Part shown: positions 54,800 through 61,563 of the stretch, one piece after another | Layout: each line of letters starts with the position of its first letter | Position numbering within the stretch: the stretch's first letter is position 1 | DNA from: Planctomycetota bacterium | Lineage (GTDB): Bacteria > Planctomycetota > Planctomycetia > Gemmatales > Gemmataceae | Assembly (NCBI GenBank): GCA_016195405.1 | Contig: JACPZP010000008.1 | Coordinates: 1 to 64,000 of the forward strand | Reading direction: 5' to 3' | Length of the DNA stretch: 64,000 nucleotides | Position numbers and translations under genes: made by a program | Notes under the pieces: model-generated | Told to the model about the DNA's origin: nothing | The model's input: the letters and a program-made list of their open reading frames with translations, nothing else | The model's database searches: none

Positions 54800-55265
54800 G
54801 GCAACTCTCTCCCTACGCGCGAATGTGGACAAGCGCCAAACGCCAAGTCCAGAATATCCGGGCCATTGCTTGTAACGGTTCGGGGGAACGGTGTCCAGCG
54901 AGGTGTTTGTGACGAGTCCGTAATTCGTACCATTTCACGCACACGCACGACGTGGTGAAACGAATCCCCGGCGGTGAAACGCATGAAACGAATTCTTGAT
55001 TCTTGCCGTAACCGGTTGTGGCTCCTGAGGAAATTGCGTTTCATCTCACGAGGTCGGGGACGTCCTGAAACGAATTGCCTACGGTGAAATGAATTTGGCA
55101 GTCGCGGTCAAGCCGATTGTGCAGTCGTCATTATTTCGTTCGGCTCCAGCGCGGCGCTGGGCGAGTAGAGTTTCTTGCTCCTTTTCAAACTTGGGCCATT
55201 CGTCTGCTTGATGGACATTCAGGTTCCGTTTATGCAGAGCACGGAAGGGCCGCTGTGAGGCAAAC
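54800..55265. other. 466-base gap with degraded GAAACGAAT repeats
   Basis: Between the YXWGXW gene and the dehydrogenase gene. GTGAAACGAAT or close variants occur at about 54953, 54974, 54984, 55063 and 55079, and once inverted near 55036. They look like a decayed form of the 21-bp tandem family at 13187 and 32964. No open frame, terminator or RNA was supported; the promoter of the YXWGXW gene must be in the left part. Confidence 0.45.
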
Positions 55266-56252
55266 CTAACACTTCGTTTGTTCCAAGACTATCACCACGT
55301 GGCCTTTCTTGTGTCCCGCCTCCACGTATCGATGCGCTTCGGCGATCTCGTCAAGGGTATAGCGTCGGTCGATTACTGTGCGCAGCTTGTCGGCTTCGAT
55401 CAGTCTCTTGAGAAATTCCAGGTCGCCGGCGCTTTCGCCTGCGATTCCACCAATGGACTTCGCGGCGCCTGTGAAAGTAACCCACATCCCTCGCACAATA
55501 TCTCCAAGCATGGACAACAATCGTCCCGAACCGCCGACCCGAACGTAATAGCCGCCTCGCTTGAGGACTTTCAGGCTGCGCGCCCAACCGCTCTTGCCGA
55601 CCGTGTCGAAGACGATGTCATAGACCTGTGCAGCTTTCGAGAAATCTTCTCGGGTGTAGTCGAGTGCTTGCTCCGCGCCGAGTGACTTCACCAGATCGAG
55701 ATTCGGAGTGCTGCATACCGCCGTGACGTGCGCCCCGAAGTGCTTCGCGAGCTGCACGGCGAAGACCCCGACGCTCCCGGAGGCGCCGTAAATGAGAATC
55801 TTTTGCCCGCTTTGGATCCTCGCCTTCCGCAGGAAATACAATGCCGACACGCCGCCAAACAAGACGGCGGCGGCTTCCTCGAAGCTCATGTTCACGGGCT
55901 TCTTGGCCAGTGTGCCATTCTCACGCACGCATACGTACTCCGCGTTGGCGCCGAACTTGAACCCCGGCGAGCCAAACACCTCGTCGCCCGCCGAAAAATG
56001 GGTGACGGCCTTGCCCACGGATTCTACTGTGCCGGCGAACTCCATTCCCGGTATTGTGATTCTTGGCCGCCAAAGGCCGGTGATGATTCTTCCGAGAAAT
56101 GGATCGGCTTTCCTAATTCTCCAGTCGCCTGCGCAGACCGTCGTCGCATGGACGCGGACAAGCACTTCATCCTCCTTGGGGACAGGCTTATGCACGTCCT
56201 TGACTTCGAGAACTTCCGGGGGGCCGTAGCGAGAAAAGACGGCGGCTTTCAT
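55266..56252 (-). CDS. MDR-family NAD(P)-dependent quinone oxidoreductase-like protein
   Basis: A 328-residue medium-chain dehydrogenase/reductase. The N-terminal GroES-like half (MKAAVFSRYGPPEVLEVKDV; IPGMEFAGTVESVGK) and the Rossmann half (KILIYGASGSVGVFAVQLAK, with the A-A/G-S-G-x-G/V motif) are clear. It lacks the structural-zinc Cys cluster, so it belongs with the quinone oxidoreductase/enoyl reductase branch. ATG 56252 starts exactly at the family N-terminus (MKAAV). The upstream in-frame extension of 22 codons shows no ribosome site. It lies 99 bases downstream of the BtuF-like gene on the same strand. Substrate unknown. Confidence 0.9.
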   Translation of the reverse strand: MKAAVFSRYGPPEVLEVKDVHKPVPKEDEVLVRVHATTVCAGDWRIRKADPFLGRIITGLWRPRITIPGMEFAGTVESVGKAVTHFSAGDEVFGSPGFKFGANAEYVCVRENGTLAKKPVNMSFEEAAAVLFGGVSALYFLRKARIQSGQKILIYGASGSVGVFAVQLAKHFGAHVTAVCSTPNLDLVKSLGAEQALDYTREDFSKAAQVYDIVFDTVGKSGWARSLKVLKRGGYYVRVGGSGRLLSMLGDIVRGMWVTFTGAAKSIGGIAGESAGDLEFLKRLIEADKLRTVIDRRYTLDEIAEAHRYVEAGHKKGHVVIVLEQTKC

Positions 56253-56351
56253 GAGCGAATAGGAGCCATGTTTGAACGAGTTGAGGTTGGATACTCGCGC
56301 AAACGGGTAAAGTTTCAATCTTCTGCGACATTTTCCGCCGTCCTGCCAGCA

Positions 56352-57329
56352 TCAACAGAATCTCCACGCTTGCAGTGAGTGTCCAAACCGAAACACCTGC
56401 GGAAGCAGTATTTCCGCCAAAATCTCCAGCGACTCCACCAGCCGTGGGCCGGGCCGGTTGAAGAATTGGTTGCCATCGGTGATTGCGACTCGGCCGGTGC
56501 AAACCGCCTTCAAGCGGCCCCATTCTGGCTTGTTTCGCAGCGTCGCCATCTCTTGCCGTGTCTTATCCAGATCGAAACCGCACGGCGTCGCGATGATCAC
56601 ATCGGGGTCGCGCGCCAACAGATCGTCCCAGCTCATCCACGGCGAATGTTTGCCCTTCTCACCGAAGAGGTTGACGCCGCCGGCCAATTGGACGAGTTCT
56701 GGCATCCAGTTGCCAGCTGCCATCAAGGGATCGAGCCATTCCAGGCAGGCAACCGTCGGCTTGTTCGGCTCACGTGCGGCTCGATCGGCAATCACGCTTA
56801 TCCTGGATTGCAACTGTGCGACGAGTTCTATTCCTCGATCCGGGCAATTCAATGCGTCTGCGACGCGCTCGATGTCGGCCCAAACATCGGCCAGGCAGTT
56901 GGGGAATAACGAGACGATGCGCGGAGTCGATATTGGTAGGTCCGGCGAGCCGAACCGGACCTTTTCGCCCTCGACGCTTCTGGGTCCGGCTCGGCTCGCC
57001 GGACCTACTGCGAGCGCTCTTTCGACGTCTTTCAAACTGACTGCACAAACTTCGCATTGGGTCTGCGTCAGGATCACATCGGGCCGCAAGTTCTTCAGAA
57101 TCTCGTCGTCCACGTCGTAGACGGAAATTTCGTTTTGCAGCGTCGACTTGACGCGATCATCGATGTCGCGGCTGCTGCCGTGCACATCGAACTTCGGCGC
57201 GGTGCATACCGGCAGATTCTGGATTCCCGGCGGAAAGTCGCACTCATGCGATCGGCCCACGAGTTGATCGCGAAAGCCCAGGGCGCAGGCGATCTCAGTG
57301 GCGCTGGCGATGAGGGAAACGATACGCAA
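56352..57329 (-). CDS. BtuF-like cobalamin/iron-complex-binding protein, cytoplasmic or unexported form
   Basis: A 325-residue periplasmic-binding-protein-fold (COG0614) protein. RIVSLIASATEIACALGFRD and VVGRSHECD-like LVGRSHECDFPPGIQNLPV are the usual start; DVILTQTQCEVC, VACLEWLDPLMAAGNWMPEL, SWDDLLARDPDVIIATPCGF and VAITDGNQFFNRPGPRLVES follow. No signal peptide is seen, as in many planctomycete homologues. TTG 57329 is chosen because AAGGAG lies 6 bases upstream; the longer frame (to 57431) is encoded by a repeat. Residues about 108-132 come from an in-frame REPIN. No transporter or cobalamin gene is adjacent, so the ligand is not certain. Confidence 0.85.
   Translation of the reverse strand: MRIVSLIASATEIACALGFRDQLVGRSHECDFPPGIQNLPVCTAPKFDVHGSSRDIDDRVKSTLQNEISVYDVDDEILKNLRPDVILTQTQCEVCAVSLKDVERALAVGPASRAGPRSVEGEKVRFGSPDLPISTPRIVSLFPNCLADVWADIERVADALNCPDRGIELVAQLQSRISVIADRAAREPNKPTVACLEWLDPLMAAGNWMPELVQLAGGVNLFGEKGKHSPWMSWDDLLARDPDVIIATPCGFDLDKTRQEMATLRNKPEWGRLKAVCTGRVAITDGNQFFNRPGPRLVESLEILAEILLPQVFRFGHSLQAWRFC
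56936..57008. repeat. GTAG-type REPIN inside the BtuF-like gene, in frame
   Basis: Left unit 56936-56960 is GTAG followed by a hairpin of the form GTCCGG/CCGGAC. Right unit 56984-57008, on the minus strand, is GTAG followed by GTCCGGC/GCCGGAC. The arms pair with one mismatch over 25 bases. The right unit is identical to the right unit at 24226-24250. In the gene it is read through as VGPASRAGP..VRFGSPDLP. The 25-residue segment interrupts the region between KDVERALA and ISTPRIVSLFPN. Confidence 0.85.
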
Positions 57330-57364
57330 GACAAACTCCTTGAGCCCCAAGCGAGCGAAGGCTT

Positions 57365-57445
57365 GTCCGTTGTCCGTTGTCAGTCGTCCGTTGCAACGGA
57401 CAACTGACAACGGACAACAGACCACTGACACCGGACTACGGACGT
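57365..57445. repeat. Palindrome of 7-bp units, second copy
   Basis: GTCCGTT twice, GTCAGTC, GTCCGTT, then GCAACGGAC and complementary units AACTGAC, AACGGAC and so on. It fills the gap between the start of the BtuF-like gene and the end of the TPR gene; the TAG stop of the TPR gene (57436-57438) lies inside it. Confidence 0.78.
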
Positions 57446-58332
57446 CTTGATACGGCTCCGGGCGGCGCGAAGTCGAGGAAGCGATCGATCATCGTGGGAT
57501 CGACGGCCACGCGGCGGGCGCGGCGGAACATCCTGGCGGCCTCGTCGCGCATGCCGTCGAACCACAACTGGTGGGCCAAGAGGAACAGGTACGCCGGCTG
57601 TGCGGGAAGTTGCTCGACCACATCCTCCAATTGCTTCTTGTGGGCGAGCCAGCCGGCGTCATTGGCGTTGTACAGTTCGACGCGCGGACGGAAGGGGGCC
57701 AACGGCCAATTCGGCTCGCGGCGCATGCCTTCTTCGATGAGCTGGGTCGCTTCCTTGTATTTCCCCAAGGCGAAATATGCCTGGCCCAGGAGGAAATATC
57801 CTCGGCTGGCGGCGGGATCGAACTCAGTCGCTTGTCGAAATCGCACGGCGGCCAGGCCGTATTCCTGGTTGACGAACGCAATGAGACCAAGTTCGACGAG
57901 CCGCCGCGCTTCGTCCGCCGGGTCGGCGCGCGGCTCGTCCAGATTCGGATGATCCTTCTCCTTCGGAGGTGGAGGCGCTTTGGGCGGCGGCGCCTTGGGT
58001 TTGGGCGGGGCGTTGTCATCGGCAGGCGGCATCGGCTTGTGGGGCGGCGCGGGCTCCCTCTTGGGTGCGCGGGGCACATTGGGCCAGCGCGGGTCGAGCT
58101 TCTCCGCCGGCTCCACATCGAGATCGATGCCGCTCAAGTCGTATTCATAGGATCGCGGAAGCAAGATCGGCGGCGGCTGAGCGACTACGATCCGTTTCTG
58201 ATAAATGACGACGACTCCACGATGGACAGGCCCCCAGCCCGGCGGCGGGGCAGGCACGAGAATGAGTTGCGCCTTCAGAGGATTGACCGCAATCAAGAAA
58301 ATGACGGCCGCCATCCAGCGGCAATGCGACAT
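57436..58332 (-). CDS. TPR protein with signal peptide
   Basis: A 298-residue protein with a signal sequence (WMAAVIFLIAVNPLKAQ), a Pro/Lys-rich stretch (PAPPHKPMPPADDNAPPKPK) and a TPR-type helical region from about 170 (LVELGLIAFVNQEYGLAAVR; RGYFLLGQAYFALGKYKEAT; PAYLFLLAHQLWFDGMRDEA). ATG 58332 is chosen; upstream in-frame codons to 58407 lack a ribosome site and precede the signal sequence. It is likely periplasmic and mediates protein contacts. The stop and last codons (RP) lie in a 7-bp-unit palindrome, so the C-terminus may be altered. No enzymatic motif is seen. Confidence 0.8.
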   Translation of the reverse strand: MSHCRWMAAVIFLIAVNPLKAQLILVPAPPPGWGPVHRGVVVIYQKRIVVAQPPPILLPRSYEYDLSGIDLDVEPAEKLDPRWPNVPRAPKREPAPPHKPMPPADDNAPPKPKAPPPKAPPPPKEKDHPNLDEPRADPADEARRLVELGLIAFVNQEYGLAAVRFRQATEFDPAASRGYFLLGQAYFALGKYKEATQLIEEGMRREPNWPLAPFRPRVELYNANDAGWLAHKKQLEDVVEQLPAQPAYLFLLAHQLWFDGMRDEAARMFRRARRVAVDPTMIDRFLDFAPPGAVSRRP

Positions 58333-58429
58333 GGCAGTTGCCTTTCTCCGGGCGAGACGGGACGCCTTCCCAGATTCGATTATGAATTGTCTTGTACGGG
58401 GATGCAATGGAAAAGAAAAAACCCAGTTT

Positions 58430-58493
58430 GTCCGTTGTCAGTGGTCCGTGGTCAGTGGCTGCAACGGACCACTGACCACGGACCGCGGACGTC
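58430..58493. repeat. Palindrome of 7-bp units, third copy
   Basis: GTCCGTT, GTCAGTG, GTCCGTG, GTCAGTG (58430-58457), a short centre, then complementary units GGACCACTGACCACGGACC. It lies in the intergenic region between the TPR gene start and the alpha/beta-hydrolase stop. Confidence 0.78.
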
Positions 58494-58543
58494 TGTGGCA
58501 TCCCGCAGATTCGCTGCGCTCATCTGCGGGCTTGGGAGGGGTC

Positions 58544-59623
58544 TCACTTTAACCAGCGGTCTAAGAACTCATAGGCGACGCGGCGGACTTCGGGCGGGAA
58601 GTCGTGGGCGCAGTCGGGGTAGTTGGCGGCGAGTTTCTCCTTCGCCCCGAACAACTCAAACACCGGCAGGGCGGCGGCGATGCAGTCTTTTGCACCGGAT
58701 ACTTCGAAATTGTCGTCGTGCAAGGGGGAGCTGGCCAGGAAAGCGCGGGGAGCGAACGCGGCCACGACTTCGGGGAAATCGAACGGGACCTTGGCAGGAT
58801 CGAGATTGTACACCGTCGCCAGGCGCGGCATGTAGCGTTCGCTCGACCAGCCCTTGAGCTTGCCGCCGTAGTATTTTGGAAAACTCGTGAAGCCGCAATT
58901 GGAAACGGTGGCGGCAATGCGCTCATCGAAGGCGGCGGTGAACATGGCGTTGTGGCCGCCCAAGGAATGGCCGATGCAGCCAATCCTTTTGGCGTCGACT
59001 TCCGGCAAGCTTTGCAAAAGGTCGAGGGCGATCATGTTGTTCCAGATTGCTTTCATGGAGCCGCTCTTGAAGCTGCTCTTCCGGAAGTCGTACGGATACT
59101 CCCCGAAGCTGGGATAATCGAGGGCGAGCGTGACGCAGCCGCGCTCGGCCAGGTGCAAGGCGTAGAAGAGATTCGTTTTGTCGCCCAGCCCCGCTGGTCC
59201 TTTCGAGCCGATGGACCCATTCGTTTGGTGCAAGCACAGAACCGCCGCTCGCGGCTTCGCATCCTTTTCCATTTCGCGCGGAAGAAAAAGATAACTCGAA
59301 ACCCGCTCTCCTTCGCCTACTTGGAACGTTAGACGCTTCCGCACCCAACCGTCGCCTTGGTGCTCGTCGATATATTCCACGGCGAGCGGCGGTTTCTTGG
59401 TGCGATCCGGGAGCGGCCCCATCGCTTCCTGCATGCCCGCCAAGATGTGCGCGCGCCGTTTCGCCCAGTCCTCTTTGGTCGCAATCGCATGTTCTTTGCC
59501 GTGCTCATCGATCCAAACGAGCAGATTCGCCTTGTCGCGATAAAAGGGAACATTCTGGGCGGCGAGCGGTGTGGTCCAGATGAGCGACACCAACACCGGA
59601 ACTATCCGCCAGCGAGCTTTCAT
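58544..59623 (-). CDS. Secreted alpha/beta hydrolase (dienelactone/acetyl xylan esterase-like)
   Basis: A 359-residue protein with a signal peptide (RIVPVLVSLIWTTPLAAQN). The hydrolase fold shows the nucleophile Ser in IGCIGHSLGGHNAMF, the Asp in SSPLHDDNFEVSG and the His in YPDCAHDFPPE. The N-terminal part (VLCLHQTNGSIGSKGPAGLG; LDYPSFGEYPYDFRKSSFK) resembles the acetyl xylan esterase/dienelactone hydrolase families. ATG 59623 is the start next to the signal peptide; AAGGACAACAGCC is just upstream. Substrate unknown, but exported esterases of this type in planctomycetes act on polysaccharide esters; inference only. Confidence 0.86.
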   Translation of the reverse strand: MKARWRIVPVLVSLIWTTPLAAQNVPFYRDKANLLVWIDEHGKEHAIATKEDWAKRRAHILAGMQEAMGPLPDRTKKPPLAVEYIDEHQGDGWVRKRLTFQVGEGERVSSYLFLPREMEKDAKPRAAVLCLHQTNGSIGSKGPAGLGDKTNLFYALHLAERGCVTLALDYPSFGEYPYDFRKSSFKSGSMKAIWNNMIALDLLQSLPEVDAKRIGCIGHSLGGHNAMFTAAFDERIAATVSNCGFTSFPKYYGGKLKGWSSERYMPRLATVYNLDPAKVPFDFPEVVAAFAPRAFLASSPLHDDNFEVSGAKDCIAAALPVFELFGAKEKLAANYPDCAHDFPPEVRRVAYEFLDRWLK

Positions 59624-59668
59624 GGCTGTTGTCCTTGTTAGCGTTTCGCGGTTCTTGATAATAACATC

Positions 59669-59692
59669 GTAGGGCGGGCTGCCAGCCTGCCC
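59669..59692. repeat. Solitary GTAG-type REP unit
   Basis: GTAG followed by GGCGGGCTGCC and AGCCTGCCC, a hairpin with a G-T pair. It lacks an inverted partner nearby. It stands 41 bases upstream of the aroF start, in the gap after the divergent hydrolase. Confidence 0.65.
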
Positions 59693-59732
59693 AATCCTAG
59701 CCGCCCGCCGGAGCCACCGCCAGAGGTTGTCC

Positions 59733-60749
59733 ATGTTGGTTGTCATGCAGAGTCACGCCACCGAGGCGCAGATCGACGTTGTCTTAGACGCCATCCGGGC
59801 CATGCAGCTGACGCCGCACCCCATGCCGGGGGCGACGCGCACGGCCATCGGCATCACCGGCAATATCGGCATGGTCGATTCGCGCACGCTGGAAGTGCTG
59901 CCCGGCGTGATGGAATTGATCCGCGTCACCAAGCCGTTCAAGCTCGCCGGCCGCGAGATGCACGAGGCCGACACGTTTGTCCGTTTGCCAGAGACAACGA
60001 TCGGACCGGGAACCTTCACACTCATCGCCGGACCCTGCTCCGTCGAGAACGAGACGATGATTGAGCGCACGGCCGAATTCTTGGTAGGACACGGCGTCAA
60101 GCTGATGCGCGCCGGCGCTTTTAAGCCGCGCAGCAGTCCGTATTCTTTCCAGGGCCTTGGGCTCGAAGGACTGGACATCTTGGCGCGGGTGCGGCGAAAG
60201 ACGGGCATCGGCATCGTCACGGAGCTGATGGACACGGACAATGCCGACGCTGTCGAGGAAGCCGCCGATATCATCCAGATCGGCACCCGCAACATGCAAA
60301 ACTTCAGTCTCTTGAAGCGCGTCGGCAAGGCGCGTAAGCCGGTGCTGCTCAAGCGCGGCATGTCGGCGACTTTGGAAGAATGGCTAATGGCCGCCGAATA
60401 CGTAATGGCCGGCGGCAATTACAATGTCATTCTTTGCGAGCGCGGCGTGCGGACCTTCTCCGACCATAGCCGCAATACGCTTGATCTGTCGGTGATTCCG
60501 CCGGCCAAGAAGCTGTCGCACTTGCCGATCGTGGTCGACCCGAGCCACGGCACAGGCAAGCGCGACTATGTGCCGCCGATGGCTTTGGCGGCACTTGCGG
60601 CCGGAGCGGACGGTCTGCTGCTCGAAGTGCATCCCGATCCAGATAAGGCGCATTCCGACGGGGCGCAATCGTTGAGCTTCGCGGGGTTCGAGGCGCTCTT
60701 GGAATCGCTAAAGCGCTTGGCGGGGCCGCTGGAGCGGCGGATCAATTAG
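59733..60749 (+). CDS. aroF: 3-deoxy-7-phosphoheptulonate synthase, AroF-beta type
   Basis: A 338-residue DAHP synthase that joins phosphoenolpyruvate and erythrose 4-phosphate in the shikimate pathway. Residues 1-65 are the ferredoxin-like regulatory leader ([20 protein letters not shown]) of the type I-beta enzymes. The barrel has [55 protein letters not shown] and [16 protein letters not shown], which include the metal and PEP ligands. ATG 59733 is chosen over a nearby TTG; AGAGG is 5 bases upstream. No other aro gene is adjacent. Confidence 0.95.
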   Translation: MLVVMQSHATEAQIDVVLDAIRAMQLTPHPMPGATRTAIGITGNIGMVDSRTLEVLPGVMELIRVTKPFKLAGREMHEADTFVRLPETTIGPGTFTLIAGPCSVENETMIERTAEFLVGHGVKLMRAGAFKPRSSPYSFQGLGLEGLDILARVRRKTGIGIVTELMDTDNADAVEEAADIIQIGTRNMQNFSLLKRVGKARKPVLLKRGMSATLEEWLMAAEYVMAGGNYNVILCERGVRTFSDHSRNTLDLSVIPPAKKLSHLPIVVDPSHGTGKRDYVPPMALAALAAGADGLLLEVHPDPDKAHSDGAQSLSFAGFEALLESLKRLAGPLERRIN

Positions 60750-60803
60750 ACGGCGCTGTAAAATAATGCACAACAAGATCTTGCCCCGCGGGAGGATACT
60801 AAG

Positions 60804-61550
60804 ATGCCGATGCACGATTGGACCAAAGTGGAAGCCGGCATATTCCATGCGTTTCATCACGAGTGGGTATCGGAGATTTCGCGGGCCTTGAATCGTGGTC
60901 TGTTGCCAAAAGATTACTATGCCCTCCCCGAACAGGTAGCTGCCGGATTCGGCCCGGATGTGCTCACTCTCCAAGATGAAGGCGTCAGCAGTGATGATGA
61001 CGCTACGGGAAACGGTGCTGGGGCAGTTGCCACTCTGCAAACGCGACCCCAAACCCAATTCATGGCGGAGTCCGAAGCGGAGTTCTACCGTAGAAAGAAG
61101 AACTGGATCGCAGTGCGGCATGTGAGCGGAGACCGAATGGTGGCAGTTGTTGAAATTGTGTCTCCGGGAAACAAGGCGGGACGTGCTGCGTTCCATGCAT
61201 TTGTCGAAAAGGCCTTCGAACTGTTGGAACATCGCATCCACTTGCTCATTGTGGATCCCTTCCCGCCGACAGCGCGCGATCCAGACGGAGTTCACGCTGC
61301 GATTTGGGAGGAAATCGCGGACGACTCATTTCGCTTGCCGGAAGGCAAACCGTTTACGCTGGTTGCATACGAGTGTGATTCCGCGACCCGAGCGTACATC
61401 GAAACCGTCGCAGTTGGCGACGTGTTGCCGGAAATGCCGCTATTTCTAAGACCGAACGGCTGCGTCAAAGTGCCCTTGGAAACCAGTTACACAACGGCAT
61501 TCGACGTCATGCCGAGCCGATGGCGTCGAGTCCTCGAAGGCACTCGCTAG
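60804..61550 (+). CDS. DUF4058 family protein
   Basis: A 248-residue protein. MPMHDWTKVEAGIFHAFHHE and ALNRGLLPKDYYALPEQ are the fixed start of DUF4058. FMAESEAEFYRRKKNWIAVR and VVAVVEIVSPGNKAGRAAFH follow, the latter with the E-x-x-S-P-x-N/K pattern that resembles PD-(D/E)XK or Uma2-type nuclease folds. ATG 60804 has GGGAGG 11 bases upstream. DUF4058 genes occur in cyanobacteria and planctomycetes, often in several copies; the function is not known. The gene is about 50 bases from aroF. Confidence 0.85.
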   Translation: MPMHDWTKVEAGIFHAFHHEWVSEISRALNRGLLPKDYYALPEQVAAGFGPDVLTLQDEGVSSDDDATGNGAGAVATLQTRPQTQFMAESEAEFYRRKKNWIAVRHVSGDRMVAVVEIVSPGNKAGRAAFHAFVEKAFELLEHRIHLLIVDPFPPTARDPDGVHAAIWEEIADDSFRLPEGKPFTLVAYECDSATRAYIETVAVGDVLPEMPLFLRPNGCVKVPLETSYTTAFDVMPSRWRRVLEGTR

Positions 61551-61563
61551 GCCCTTAGCGCGA

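Noticed and set aside
57330-57431. N-terminal extension of 34 codons of the BtuF-like gene
   Set aside because: Encoded by the 7-bp-unit palindrome; TTG 57329 has AAGGAG 6 bases upstream and matches the family start.
60804-61550. DUF4058 gene as the RAYT transposase for the REP elements
   Set aside because: No HUH motif or Y1 tyrosine pattern; it is a clear DUF4058 protein.
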